Shown one piece after another: positions 1-8,879 of a stretch of DNA of 64,000 nt. Source of the stretch: Kutzneria buriramensis. Its GTDB lineage: Bacteria > Actinomycetota > Actinomycetes > Mycobacteriales > Pseudonocardiaceae. Under the pieces are notes generated by a model. It was not told the DNA's origin, ran no database searches, and worked only from the letters and a program-made list of their open reading frames with translations. The stretch covers positions 124,001 through 188,000 of the forward strand of contig NZ_QUNO01000021.1 in the NCBI RefSeq assembly GCF_003387475.1, read 5' to 3'. Both the position numbers and the translations under genes were made by a program. The first letter of the stretch is position 1. Every line of letters begins with the position of its first letter.

Positions 1-1
1 C

Positions 2-1033
2 CTGTGCGGCATCGCCGGCCAGGTGCTGGGCGGCCTGCTGCTCACCGTGCAGCTGTTCGACCTGGGCTGGCGGGTCATCTTCTTCGTGAACCTGCCGATC
101 GGCATCGTGGTGTTCGCGCTGGCCTGGCAGTTGCTGCCGCGCGTCGCCTCGCAGCGCAAGCCCGGCCTCGACCCGGTCGGCGTGGTCGGCATCTCCGGCG
201 CGATCGCGCTGGCCCTGGTGCCGCTGGTGATCGGCCGGGAAGAGGGCTGGCCGGCGTGGACCTTCGTGTCGCTGGGCGCCTCGGTCGTGGTGATGGCGGC
301 CGCGCTGCTGTGGGAACGGCGACTGGCCAACTCCGGCGGCCAGCCGCTGCTGGACCTGGCCCTGTTCCGCATCCGCTCGTTCAACACCGGGCTGGCCATC
401 AACATCGCCTTCATGGCGTTCTTCGCGAGCAGCATGTTCACGCTGAGCCTGTTGCTGCAGACCGGCCTCGGCCTGACGGCGCTGCAGGCCGGCCTCACGT
501 TCGTGCCGCTGGCGGTGCTGGCCATGGCGACGTCGCTGCTGGGACGGCCGCTGGTGGCCAAGTACGGGCTGCGCACGCTGACCTTCGGCAGCCTGATCAA
601 CGTGGTCGGCGTGCTGCTGCTGGTGCTGGAGCTGCACACGCTGGGCGGTGCGGTCGGTCCGCTGTGGATGATCCTGCCGCTGGCCGTGATGGGCTTCGGG
701 CAGGGCCTGGTGCTGCCGTCGCTGATCGGCGCCACGCTGTCGGGCATCCGTCCCGAGCAGGCCGGTGTCGCCGCGGGCGCGCTGACGACGACCCAGCAGT
801 TCGCCGGCGCGGCCGGCCTGGCCGCCATCGGCGTGCTGTATTTCGCGACTCTGGGGTCGCGGACCGGGGCGGCGTCCTACGCTTCGGCCACCGAGATCGC
901 GCTGTGGGTCGACCTCGGTGTGGTCGTGGTGATGACGGTTCTGACCCTGCTGCTGCCCAAGGGCCGGCCGGCCGCGCCGGCGCCCGCGCCGGCGGCGAAG
1001 GCCGAGGAGCCGGCCGCGGCCGCGAACAACTGA
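2..1033 (+). CDS. MFS transporter, DHA2 (EmrB/QacA) type, 5' end cut by window
   Basis: This is the C-terminal part (about 343 residues) of a major facilitator drug:H+ antiporter. The reading frame is open at base 2, so the true start lies outside the window. Long hydrophobic segments alternate with short loops, for example the stretch ending in FFVNLPIG, a loop pattern seen in 14-TM DHA2 exporters. The tail after the last helix is rich in Ala, Pro and Lys. The next gene starts 11 bases downstream, so the two may be co-transcribed. The family usually exports small toxic molecules; the substrate cannot be told from sequence. Confidence 0.85.
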   Translation: MCGIAGQVLGGLLLTVQLFDLGWRVIFFVNLPIGIVVFALAWQLLPRVASQRKPGLDPVGVVGISGAIALALVPLVIGREEGWPAWTFVSLGASVVVMAAALLWERRLANSGGQPLLDLALFRIRSFNTGLAINIAFMAFFASSMFTLSLLLQTGLGLTALQAGLTFVPLAVLAMATSLLGRPLVAKYGLRTLTFGSLINVVGVLLLVLELHTLGGAVGPLWMILPLAVMGFGQGLVLPSLIGATLSGIRPEQAGVAAGALTTTQQFAGAAGLAAIGVLYFATLGSRTGAASYASATEIALWVDLGVVVVMTVLTLLLPKGRPAAPAPAPAAKAEEPAAAANN

Positions 1034-1044
1034 GAAGGGCGACG

Positions 1045-1965
1045 ATGCGCGGTTACGTCACCGATCCCGCCGGCCGGGCCGGTCTGCTGCTGGCCGACGA
1101 TCTGCCCGAGCCGACGCCGGCGCCCGACGAGTCGGTCGTCGAGGTGCGGGCGTTCGCGATCAACGCCGGTGAGGCGCGGCTGATCCAGATGCGGCCCGAC
1201 CGCTGGCGGCCGGGGCAGGACGTGGCCGGCGTGGTGGTGCGGGCCGCGGCCGACGGCGGCGGCCCGCCCGTCGGCGCGCGGGTGGCCGCCCGACTGGACT
1301 GGGAGGGCTGGGCCGAGCGGGTGCCGGTGCCGACCAGCCGGGCCGCGCGGTTCGACGACCGCGTGTCGTTCGAACAGGCCGCCACACTGCCGGTGGCCGG
1401 GCTGACCGCGCTGCGGGCGTTGTGGCAGGGCGGGGCCGTGTTCGGGCGGCGGGTGCTGGTGACGGGCGCGACCGGCGGCGTCGGCCAGTTCGCGGTGCAG
1501 CTCGCGGCGCTGGCCGGCGCCCGGGTCACCGCGTGGGTCAGTGGCGCTGATCGGGAGGAGGAGGCGCGCGAACTCGGCGCGCACTCCGTGATCACGTCGT
1601 TGGCCGACGGCGACGGCCCGTTCCACCTGGTGCTTGACGGCGTGGGCGGCCCGGGGCTGACCGAGGCCCTGCACCGGACCGCGCCGGACGGCACCGTCGT
1701 GCTGTACGGCGGACCCGGCGGCGCGGCCGAGATCCGGCTCGGCGACTTCTACCGGTCGGCGCACAACGGCCGGATCGTCGGCTTCATCAGCGACGCCCCG
1801 GAGGACGCGATCGGCGCCGATCTGACCGTGCTCACCGACCTGGTCGCCGAGGGCCGGCTGCGGCCGCGGATCGGGCTGGCGGCGGACTGGCGTGAGACGC
1901 CCGCGGCGTTCGAGGCGCTGGCCGAGCGAAAGGTCCGCGGCAAGGCCGTGCTCACGATCGGATAA
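1045..1965 (+). CDS. NADP-dependent oxidoreductase, quinone oxidoreductase/zinc-independent MDR family
   Basis: A 306-residue medium-chain dehydrogenase/reductase. The N-terminal half is a GroES-like domain without the zinc-binding cysteines of classical alcohol dehydrogenases. The Rossmann half carries GATGGVGQFAVQ, the nucleotide-binding loop typical of QOR-like enzymes. The family reduces quinones or enones with NADPH. The ATG follows a GAGAAGGG-like ribosome site. It sits 11 bases after the MFS exporter, so the pair may act on the same compound (inference). Its 3' end is followed by the 118-bp palindromic repeat. Confidence 0.85.
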   Translation: MRGYVTDPAGRAGLLLADDLPEPTPAPDESVVEVRAFAINAGEARLIQMRPDRWRPGQDVAGVVVRAAADGGGPPVGARVAARLDWEGWAERVPVPTSRAARFDDRVSFEQAATLPVAGLTALRALWQGGAVFGRRVLVTGATGGVGQFAVQLAALAGARVTAWVSGADREEEARELGAHSVITSLADGDGPFHLVLDGVGGPGLTEALHRTAPDGTVVLYGGPGGAAEIRLGDFYRSAHNGRIVGFISDAPEDAIGADLTVLTDLVAEGRLRPRIGLAADWRETPAAFEALAERKVRGKAVLTIG

Positions 1966-1975
1966 CCGACCCCAA

Positions 1976-2116
1976 CCCCCGCGAGTCGCGCTCTCAGACA
2001 CACCGAATGTAGGTTTCGGGCAGAAACGAGTCTCGGGTCTCCGTTCTGCACGAAACCGCATTTCGGTGTGCCCCAGAGCGCGACTCGCGGGGGTTCAGCG
2101 CGACTCGCGGGGGTTC
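1976..2116. repeat. 118-bp palindromic intergenic repeat, copy 1, with 20-bp tail duplication
   Basis: From CCCCC at 1976 to GGGGG at 2093 the sequence is a long imperfect palindrome. The left arm begins CCCCCGCGAGTCGCGCTCT and contains CACACCGAATG; the right arm carries their reverse complements (CATTTCGGTGTG, AGAGCGCGACTCGCGG). The centre contains CGGGTCTCC. The last 20 bases are tandemly duplicated (2077-2096 and 2097-2116). It lies between convergent genes, and the stop codon of the left-pointing gene (TCA at 2115-2117 on the plus strand) uses the edge of the duplicated unit. A second copy of exactly the same length is at 45859-45976. Confidence 0.8.
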
Positions 2117-2930
2117 AGGTGGCGCGGATTACGGTGCGGCAGCGGTCTAGGACGGTTTCGCCGGGGTGGGCGGCGGGGGAGTGGTGTTCGAGTTCGGCGT
2201 AGCCGCCGTAGTGGCCGTCGTCCTCGAAGACCTGGATGACGTCGCCGGTCTGCTGGTACGGGCCGTCGCGGTAGTCGCCGCCGGGATGGACGTCGACGTG
2301 CCGCTCGATGACGAGGCCGGGCAGGGTGTACCGGAGCAGGCCGGTGGCGACGTCGGAGGTGAGCCCGAACTTGGTCATCTGCTTGCCGGCGAGGTCGATG
2401 GCGGCGGTTCCACGGGCGACGGCGAACCGGTGGGGGTCGACGGGGGAGGAAAGGTGGTCGCGGAAGGAGAAGCCGCCGGTGACACCGATCTCCAGCAACC
2501 CGCCCAGTGGAACCTGCACGACGCTCCAGGCGTCGACGGGCTGTCCACTTTGGACGTGGAGGACGGTCTCGGTCGCGTACTCGGCGACGTAGCGGGTGTC
2601 GGCGTGCACGGTGATGTGCCGCTCGACGACGACGCTGGTGGCGGCGCCGGTGTTGCGGTCCCGCAGCGTGGCGGTGAGCACGAGGTCGACGCCGTCGGCA
2701 TGCTGGTGCACGACGTCCCAGTTGCCGGGGTCGATCTCGGTGGGAACGAGGTGCTTCGACAGGTCGTCACGGGCGGTGCCGGCCCAGAACCAGTCCCGCT
2801 CGGGCCCGAGCCAGAGCCGGTCGCCGCCGAGGTTCCAGCCGGAAGGCTCGGCAGCGACCCAGAAAGCGTCCCGGCCGCGCACCGAGGCCTGGAGGATTCG
2901 GCCGGAGGCGGGCGCGAAGGTGATGGTCAC
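2115..2930 (-). CDS. galactose-mutarotase-like beta-sandwich protein, function unknown
   Basis: A 271-residue cytosolic protein. The segment GGDRLWLGPERDWFW and the repeated beta-strand pattern resemble uncharacterised families related to the aldose-1-epimerase fold (DUF4380/DUF6786-like, from memory). I see no confident epimerase active site. It starts with GTG, whose last bases overlap the stop of the GH36 alpha-galactosidase gene (GTGA), so the two are translationally coupled. The context suggests a role in recognising or processing galactosides. Its stop codon lies at the edge of the palindromic repeat's tail duplication. Confidence 0.6.
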   Translation of the reverse strand: MTITFAPASGRILQASVRGRDAFWVAAEPSGWNLGGDRLWLGPERDWFWAGTARDDLSKHLVPTEIDPGNWDVVHQHADGVDLVLTATLRDRNTGAATSVVVERHITVHADTRYVAEYATETVLHVQSGQPVDAWSVVQVPLGGLLEIGVTGGFSFRDHLSSPVDPHRFAVARGTAAIDLAGKQMTKFGLTSDVATGLLRYTLPGLVIERHVDVHPGGDYRDGPYQQTGDVIQVFEDDGHYGGYAELEHHSPAAHPGETVLDRCRTVIRAT

Positions 2931-4966
2931 GACCGCTCCAGCACGATCACGTCCGCGTCGACGTCCGCCCAGCTGACGGGCAGTCCGGCTGACATCAGGT
3001 AGGCCCCGCTGTACGTGCCGTAACGCGCCGACGGTTCCAAACCGGACAGACGCACCCGAGGCTGCCGAGCCGACAGCGCGGGGGAGCCGTCCAAGGCGCC
3101 GGTGTTCCACGCCAGCACGACGACCTTGTCGGGACTGGTGTACTGGATGGCGAAAGTCGGATCCGAAGGCGTGCCGATCATGGTCACGGTGGCGGAGTGC
3201 AGGAACTCCCGCAGCTCCTTGTACTGCGCGACCAGCAGAGCCGCCTCGGAACGCTGGGAAACGGTCCACGACCGGATGTCCGCGCCGATGCCCAACGCCC
3301 CGGCCATGGCCAGCACGAACCGGAACCGCAGGGATCGCGGCCGCGGGTCGAACAGGCCGGGCGCGTCGGTGACCCACGAGCTCATCACGTGCGGGGCATG
3401 GGCGTGCAGGAATCCGTACTGAATGGACAGTCGATCCAGCGGACCGGTGTTGTCGCTGGGCCACACGACATCCGTACGGGCAATCGTCGCCAGCTCAACC
3501 CGAGCGCCACCGCCGGCGCAGCCCTCGATGGCCACGTTCGGATGGGCGGCCCGCAGGAAGTCCAGGATCCGCAGGTAGTTCCGGGCATGGGCGCCGTCCA
3601 GGTCGAGCGACTCCGGCGCACCCGCGCCGGGGCGCCCTCGCTCGGTCGGCGGCCGGTTCATGTCCCACTTCAGGTACCGAATCGGGTAGTCGGTGAGCAG
3701 ATCGTCCAAAGTGGCCCGTACGAACTCGAACACGTCCTCCCGGCCCAGATCCAGCAGCAGCTGGTTGCGGATCAGGGTCGGCGGCCGGCCGTCGAGGTGG
3801 TACACCCAGTCGGGGTGCTCGGCGTACAGCCGGGATTTGGGGCTGATCGCCTCCGGCTCCACCCACAGCCCGAACTCCAGGCCGAGGGATCGGACCTCTT
3901 CCACGAAAGCCCCGAAGCCGTGCGGGAACTTCGCCGGATCGGGCGTCCAGTCGCCGAGGCCGCCGGTGTCGTCGTTGCGCCCCACGAACCAGCCGTCGTC
4001 GACGACGAAGAGCTCCGCGCCGACCTCCGCCGCGATCTTGGCCAGCTCCAGCTGCCCGTCGGCCTCGACGGCGAACTCCGTTGCCTCCCAAGAGTTGTAC
4101 AGCACGCGACGGCCGCCGGGGGACAGTTGTCGCTCGTACGAATGCCACACCCGGGCCAGGCCGCCGAGACCCTCGGCGCTGTGCGCGGCGGCCACCTGCG
4201 GCGTCTCCAGCGACGCCCCGGGCTCCAGCAGCACCGCCGACTCGTGCGGCTGCCGGCCGATCCGCACCCGGCACGACCCGCTCAGCTCGATGTCGGCGTC
4301 GATGTGCCACGATCCGGGCCACGCCAACTGGAAACCCCAGGTGGGACCGTCGTCCGAAGCGTCCTGCACGGCCAGATACGGCGAATACCCATGCCCGGCA
4401 ACGCCCTGTTGACTGCCGATCGAGAACCGACCCGCCGGCAGCACGACCTGCCGGAGCTGGAACTCCTGCGCCCACCGTCCAATGAGGAAAGACATCCGCG
4501 CGGTGTCGACCGGTACGCAGAAGCCGGCGGAGTCGAAGCGCTCCAACCGAATCGGCGCGGAGCCGGTGTTGGTCAGCTCGGTCCACCGCAGCAGGACGTC
4601 GGTGCCGTCAACCACCTTGTAGTACAGATCGGTACGCAGGCCGGTCAGGGCGTCTCCGAAGGTCAACCGCAGCGACGTGTCGGTGGCGGACGCCGAGTCG
4701 AACTGCCACCACAGTTCCCGCGCTGCCCCAACGGGTCCAGCCACCAGGTCGGCTCCGGCGAACGGCCGCAGCCCGAACGGGGCGTACTCGACGGGCGCGC
4801 CGTCGGCCTCGGTCAGATACGGCGTGCGACCGACGTTGGCCAGCGGCGACGGGCCGTCTTCGACGCCGAGAGGCCCCCACGACCGGAGCTCCGCCCAGCG
4901 GCGGTGCTCCGGCAGGCCGACGGTGTACGTGGTGGTCGCGAGACGCAGCGTCCACTGCTGGGTCAC
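2927..4966 (-). CDS. alpha-galactosidase, glycoside hydrolase family 36
   Basis: A 679-residue cytosolic retaining enzyme that releases galactose from raffinose-type or melibiose-type sugars. The order is an N-terminal beta-supersandwich, a (beta/alpha)8 barrel and a C-terminal beta domain. The nucleophile is in KWDMNR (Asp435) and the acid/base in SDNTG (Asp505), both canonical for GH36. There is no signal peptide, so it acts after import. The GTG start overlaps the stop of the upstream ABC permease by four bases, giving the operon order solute-binding protein, permease, permease, alpha-galactosidase, mutarotase-like protein. Confidence 0.93.
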   Translation of the reverse strand: MTQQWTLRLATTTYTVGLPEHRRWAELRSWGPLGVEDGPSPLANVGRTPYLTEADGAPVEYAPFGLRPFAGADLVAGPVGAARELWWQFDSASATDTSLRLTFGDALTGLRTDLYYKVVDGTDVLLRWTELTNTGSAPIRLERFDSAGFCVPVDTARMSFLIGRWAQEFQLRQVVLPAGRFSIGSQQGVAGHGYSPYLAVQDASDDGPTWGFQLAWPGSWHIDADIELSGSCRVRIGRQPHESAVLLEPGASLETPQVAAAHSAEGLGGLARVWHSYERQLSPGGRRVLYNSWEATEFAVEADGQLELAKIAAEVGAELFVVDDGWFVGRNDDTGGLGDWTPDPAKFPHGFGAFVEEVRSLGLEFGLWVEPEAISPKSRLYAEHPDWVYHLDGRPPTLIRNQLLLDLGREDVFEFVRATLDDLLTDYPIRYLKWDMNRPPTERGRPGAGAPESLDLDGAHARNYLRILDFLRAAHPNVAIEGCAGGGARVELATIARTDVVWPSDNTGPLDRLSIQYGFLHAHAPHVMSSWVTDAPGLFDPRPRSLRFRFVLAMAGALGIGADIRSWTVSQRSEAALLVAQYKELREFLHSATVTMIGTPSDPTFAIQYTSPDKVVVLAWNTGALDGSPALSARQPRVRLSGLEPSARYGTYSGAYLMSAGLPVSWADVDADVIVLERS

Positions 4967-5808
4967 TTGACCGCCCCCAGCGCGAGCCCGGCCACGAAGT
5001 GCCGCTGGAACCGGAGGAAGACGGCGACGGTGGGGATGGCGGCGATCACCGAGCCGGCGGCGATCACGTTCCATTGCGACACATACTGTCCCTGAAGGCC
5101 GAGCAGCGCGGAGGTGATGGGCATCTTGGTGTCGGTGCGGATCACCGTGATCGACCACAGCAGGTCGTTGAACACCCAGGTGAACGCCAGCGCGGACAGC
5201 GAGGCCAGCGCCGGCCGGGTCAGCGGCAGGATGATCCGCCAGAAGATCTGGAGCGGCGTCGCGCCGTCGATCACCGCCGCCTGCTGGATCTCCGACGGGA
5301 TGGCCCGCATGAAGCCGTACAGCACGAAGGTGTAGAAGCCCAGGCCGAAGCCGATCTGCACGCCGATCAGCGCGCCGAGCGTGTCGTAGATGCCCAGCAT
5401 CTCCGCCATCTTCGACACCGGCACCAGCAGGATCTGCGGCGGCAGCAGGTTGCCGGCCAGCATCACCAGCAGCACCGTCCGCCGGAACGGCAGGTCGTAG
5501 CGGCTCAGCGCGAACGCCGAGATCGCGCCCAGCGCCAGCGTGATGATCACGGCCGGGATGGTGACCACGAGGCTGTTGACCATCGCCTGGAACTCGCCGC
5601 CGTCGATCCACGCCTGCGCGAAGTTGCCCAGCGTGAACGAGTGCGGCAGGCTGCCGACGCCGTTCGCGGCGACGTCGTCGAAGGTGCGCAGGCTGGTGAC
5701 GACCACCAGCAGGATGGGCAGCAGCCACAGCACGGAGATGCCGCCGGCCACCAGGTGGTAGCCGCCGGTCTTCAACGCCGCCTGAGGTCCTTTGGGGCGG
5801 CGGCTCAT
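4963..5808 (-). CDS. carbohydrate ABC transporter permease, MalG/LacG type
   Basis: A 281-residue inner-membrane subunit with six predicted helices. The cytoplasmic EAA loop is visible as AAVIDGATPLQIFWRIILPL, the docking site for the shared ATPase (MsiK type in actinomycetes; none is encoded nearby). ATG overlaps the stop of the upstream permease (ATGA), and its own stop overlaps the GTG of the GH36 gene. It probably imports alpha-galactosides, judged from its neighbours. Confidence 0.93.
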   Translation of the reverse strand: MSRRPKGPQAALKTGGYHLVAGGISVLWLLPILLVVVTSLRTFDDVAANGVGSLPHSFTLGNFAQAWIDGGEFQAMVNSLVVTIPAVIITLALGAISAFALSRYDLPFRRTVLLVMLAGNLLPPQILLVPVSKMAEMLGIYDTLGALIGVQIGFGLGFYTFVLYGFMRAIPSEIQQAAVIDGATPLQIFWRIILPLTRPALASLSALAFTWVFNDLLWSITVIRTDTKMPITSALLGLQGQYVSQWNVIAAGSVIAAIPTVAVFLRFQRHFVAGLALGAVK

Positions 5809-6734
5809 GCGTCCGCGTCCCGGAACGCACGCACCAGGTACGTGAGGATGACCCCGAAGGCCAGCACGAAGATCACCACGGCCAGCGCCGAGGCGTAGCC
5901 CAGGCGCAGCGACTGGAATGCGGTGGAGTACATGTAGGTGCTCAGCAGTTCCGAGGAGTGGTAGGGGCCGCCGCGGGTGAGCGCCCACACGACGTCGAAC
6001 GAGCGCAGCGAGTCGATGATGATCACCGACAGCACCACGGAGTTGACGCTGCTCAGCTGGGGCAGCGTGATCTTGGTGAACTGCTGCCACCTGGACGCTC
6101 CGTCCACAGTGGCCGCTTCGTACAGTGTCGGGTCGATGCCCTTGAGACCGGCCAGGTACAGCACCATGATGTAGCCGATCTGCCGCCACAGCGCCGGCAC
6201 GATCACCGCGTACAGCGCGGTGTTGGCGTCGGACAGCCAGGAGTGCTGCCAGCTGTCCAGGCCCAGCGCGCCGAGAATCGTGTTGACCAGGCCGTCCGGC
6301 TGGTAGATCGCCTGCCAGATCAGCGCGGTGGCCACCAGCGAGAACACCACCGGCGTGAACAGCGCGGCCCGGTAGAAGCCCACGCCCCGGCGGTCCTTGA
6401 GCAGCAGCAGCGCCATGCCCAGGCCGCCCAGCGCGGACAGGCCGCCGAACAGCACCAGCCACAGCACGGTGTCCAGGAACGCCCGGCCGAAGGTGGGGTC
6501 GGAGAACAGCTCCGCGTAGTTGCCGAAGCCGACCATCACCGCCGGCGAGACGCCGTCCCAGCTGGTGAACGACAGGTACACGCCCTGGAGCGCGGGCCAG
6601 AACACCCACAGCGTCTCGACCAGCAGCGGCACCAGCACGAACGCCAGCAGCGTCGGGGAGAGGGTGCGGCGCCGGCGGCGCGGCCCCGCCGCCGAGGGCG
6701 GGGCCACGGCCGGCGCCGTGAGGGTCGCGGTCAT
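5805..6734 (-). CDS. carbohydrate ABC transporter permease, MalF/LacF type
   Basis: A 309-residue permease with a basic N-terminal tail (PRRRRRTL) before the first helix. The EAA loop is YEAATVDGASRWQQF. It pairs with the MalG-type subunit encoded next, with a 4-base overlap, and follows the solute-binding protein gene by a single base. Together they form a CUT1 sugar importer. The substrate, probably melibiose, raffinose or other galactosides, is inferred from the alpha-galactosidase in the operon. Confidence 0.93.
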   Translation of the reverse strand: MTATLTAPAVAPPSAAGPRRRRRTLSPTLLAFVLVPLLVETLWVFWPALQGVYLSFTSWDGVSPAVMVGFGNYAELFSDPTFGRAFLDTVLWLVLFGGLSALGGLGMALLLLKDRRGVGFYRAALFTPVVFSLVATALIWQAIYQPDGLVNTILGALGLDSWQHSWLSDANTALYAVIVPALWRQIGYIMVLYLAGLKGIDPTLYEAATVDGASRWQQFTKITLPQLSSVNSVVLSVIIIDSLRSFDVVWALTRGGPYHSSELLSTYMYSTAFQSLRLGYASALAVVIFVLAFGVILTYLVRAFRDADA

Positions 6735-6735
6735 G

Positions 6736-8019
6736 TCAGGAGTTCCAGACCTTCTTCGCGGCGGTCTGCCAGTCGGTGAGGATGGAGTCGATCTGCTCCG
6801 GGTGCTGGATGAACCTGATCAGCGCCGCGTCGGCGGTCGGCTGGAGTGCGTCGCTGGAGTCCCGGTTGAAGAACTGGGTCAGGTCGGCCGCCTTGTTCAG
6901 CATCTCCTTGCCCTTGGTGATCAGGGCGGTGCCGGCGTCCTTGGCCGCCGGGTTGGCCGGCAGCGAGCTGCCCGAGGACGACTTCAGGTACGCCTCCTGG
7001 GCCTCGACCGTGGTCAGGTACTTCAGGAAGTCCAAGGTCTGCTGCGTGCGCTTGGTGTGGGAGCTGGCGAAGAATCCGTCGGTGGGGGCCTCCTCGGCCA
7101 GTGGCACCGACGGGTCGACCACCGGGAACCGGAAGAAGCCGATGTCGTCCACGTCCTCCTTGGGCGTGGTGTCGAGCAGGAAGGTGCCGATCAGCATCAT
7201 GCCGGTGCGGCCCTGGAGCAGGTTGGTGGTGGCGTCCTGGAAGGACAGCGCCGTGCCCTTGGGATCGAAGTGCGGCAGCGCCGTCTTCCACTGGTCGAAC
7301 ACCTTGTGCACCTGCGGGTCGGCGAAGCTGTGCTTGCCGGCCAGCAGCTCCCGGTGGTAGTTCGCGCCGTTGATGCGGATGTTGAGGTAGTCGAACCAGC
7401 CCGAGGCCACCCACGGCGTCGAGTTGTCGGCGCCGAGGCCGATCGGGGTGACGCCCTTGGACTTGATCGTCTCGCAGACCTGGAGGAAGTCGGCCCAGCT
7501 GGTGGGCTCCTGCACGCCCCACTTGGCGAAGTTGGACTTCCGGTAGAACAGGCCCCAGAAGTAGTAGCTGGTGGGGACGAAGATCTGCTTGCCGCTGTCG
7601 GTGCTGAGCTGCTTGAGCGCGTCGCTGTAGCCGGTGGCGCCGTTCCACACGTCGCTCACGTCGAGCAGCAGGCCCTTGTCGGCGTAGGAGCGGGCGACCG
7701 AGCCGGCGTACCAGGTCATCACGTCCGGCGGGTTGGACGAGGTGAGGTAGGTCGGCAGCTGGGTCCGGAAGGTCTCGGACGCGACCGTGTTCAGGCTGGC
7801 CTGCGAGCCGCCCTTCTTGTTGAAGGCGTCGATCAGCGCCTGCATGGCCGCCTTGGCCGACGGGGCGGAGAGGTTGGACTGCACGGTCACCGGACCGGTG
7901 GCCGACCCGCCGCCGGCCGAGCTGCCGGTCGAGGTCACGCAGCCACCGAGCGCGGTGGCCGCGCCTACGGCGCCGAGTCCGGCGAGGAAGTTGCGCCGGG
8001 AGAAGCGTGCGGTGGTCAT
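6736..8019 (-). CDS. sugar ABC transporter solute-binding lipoprotein
   Basis: A 427-residue extracellular binding protein, first gene of the galactoside import operon. The N terminus has a twin-arginine motif (SRRNFLAG) followed by a lipobox ending in LGGC, so it is probably a Tat-exported lipoprotein. The rest is a type 1 solute-binding fold of CUT1 size. The ATG is preceded by AGGGG. The promoter is visible on the minus strand: TTGACA at 8082-8087, 17 bases, then CAACCT at 8059-8064. An AT-rich dyad lies just upstream and probably binds the divergently encoded GntR-type regulator. Confidence 0.92.
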   Translation of the reverse strand: MTTARFSRRNFLAGLGAVGAATALGGCVTSTGSSAGGGSATGPVTVQSNLSAPSAKAAMQALIDAFNKKGGSQASLNTVASETFRTQLPTYLTSSNPPDVMTWYAGSVARSYADKGLLLDVSDVWNGATGYSDALKQLSTDSGKQIFVPTSYYFWGLFYRKSNFAKWGVQEPTSWADFLQVCETIKSKGVTPIGLGADNSTPWVASGWFDYLNIRINGANYHRELLAGKHSFADPQVHKVFDQWKTALPHFDPKGTALSFQDATTNLLQGRTGMMLIGTFLLDTTPKEDVDDIGFFRFPVVDPSVPLAEEAPTDGFFASSHTKRTQQTLDFLKYLTTVEAQEAYLKSSSGSSLPANPAAKDAGTALITKGKEMLNKAADLTQFFNRDSSDALQPTADAALIRFIQHPEQIDSILTDWQTAAKKVWNS

Positions 8020-8058
8020 CGGCGGCCCCTGTCGTGCACGTGGGTGGAGGTGACAGTG

Positions 8059-8107
8059 AGGTTGCAGCGGCGAGGCGTCGGTGTCAAGATATATTACTAA
8101 ATTAGTA
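8059..8107 (-). promoter_or_regulatory. promoter and 13-bp operator of the galactoside import operon
   Basis: Read leftwards, TTGACA (8087-8082) and CAACCT (8064-8059) are spaced by 17 bases. Directly upstream lies the palindrome TACTAAATTAGTA (8095-8107; 6-bp arms around one A) in an unusually AT-rich patch. The same arrangement recurs at 14217-14266 and, partly, at 10692-10714. The divergent GntR-type gene starts 50 bases to the right, so autoregulation from the same site is likely. The boxes are seen; the regulator assignment is inferred. Confidence 0.6.
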
Positions 8108-8157
8108 TCTGCGGTCGCCGCGCGCTAAGGTATGCCCTCAGCGCGAGGGGTGGAGGG

Positions 8158-8859
8158 ATGTTGGCCGGTTACCAGCTCAGGGGCGTGCACGGGCAGACCG
8201 TGGAGGCGCTCGCGCGGCGGATCCTGTCCGGGGAGATCCCCGAGGGGGCGACGCTGGACCTGCTCGCGCTGCGCGAGGAGCTGGACGTCAGCCTCACGGC
8301 GCTGCGCGAGGCGCTGAAGGTGTTGTCCGCCAAGGGCATCATCGACGCCCGGCAGAAACGCGGCACCTTCGTGCAGCCCCGCAGCACCTGGAACATGCTC
8401 GACGGCGACGTGCTGCGCTGGCGCTCGGCCGGGCCGCCCGACCCCGACCTGCTGGAGCACCTCGCCGAGGTCCGGTCGATCGTGGAGCCGGCCGCGGCCA
8501 AGCTCGCCGCGCAGCGGGCCACCGACACCGACCTGGCCGACATGGACGACGCGCTGACCCGGATGGCCGGCGCCGCCGGCAAGCCCGGCGAGCTCGTCGA
8601 CGCCGACCTCGACTTCCACCGGGCCCTGCTCGGCGCCACCCACAACCAGCTGGTGGTGCAGATGGAGCGGGTCATCGCGAGCGGGCTGGCGATGCGGGAC
8701 CAGGTCGTGCACAACGCCGATCCCGCCGACGATCCGGTGCCCAGCCACCGCAAGGTGCTGGAGGCCATCCGGGCCGGCGACGCCGAGGCGGCCGAGCAGG
8801 CCATGCGGGCGCTCGTGGACAAGGCCAGCGAGGACCTGCGGCGGATCTCCGGGCACTGA
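8158..8859 (+). CDS. GntR-family transcriptional regulator, FadR/FCD subfamily
   Basis: A 233-residue regulator. Residues 10-75 form a winged helix (LREELDVSLTALREALKVL recognition region, then GIIDARQKRGTFV wing). Residues 95-225 are an all-helical FCD ligand domain with the acidic and histidine positions that usually bind a metal and an organic acid. It is divergent from the galactoside ABC operon and close to dgoD-like and aldolase genes, so D-galactonate or a related sugar acid is a reasonable ligand, as for E. coli DgoR. No strong ribosome site precedes the ATG. Confidence 0.85.
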   Translation: MLAGYQLRGVHGQTVEALARRILSGEIPEGATLDLLALREELDVSLTALREALKVLSAKGIIDARQKRGTFVQPRSTWNMLDGDVLRWRSAGPPDPDLLEHLAEVRSIVEPAAAKLAAQRATDTDLADMDDALTRMAGAAGKPGELVDADLDFHRALLGATHNQLVVQMERVIASGLAMRDQVVHNADPADDPVPSHRKVLEAIRAGDAEAAEQAMRALVDKASEDLRRISGH

Positions 8860-8879
8860 TTGCCGGGGATCTCGGGCCG

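Noticed and set aside
877-2061. 394-codon minus-strand frame opposite the MFS and MDR genes
   Set aside because: Arginine- and proline-rich composition without any motif; the plus-strand genes are clear and the frame crosses the palindromic repeat.
3197-5095. 632-codon open frame antisense to the GH36 alpha-galactosidase gene
   Set aside because: It is a high-GC shadow frame; the translation is low-complexity Arg/Gly/Pro/Gln and the opposite strand encodes a canonical GH36 enzyme.
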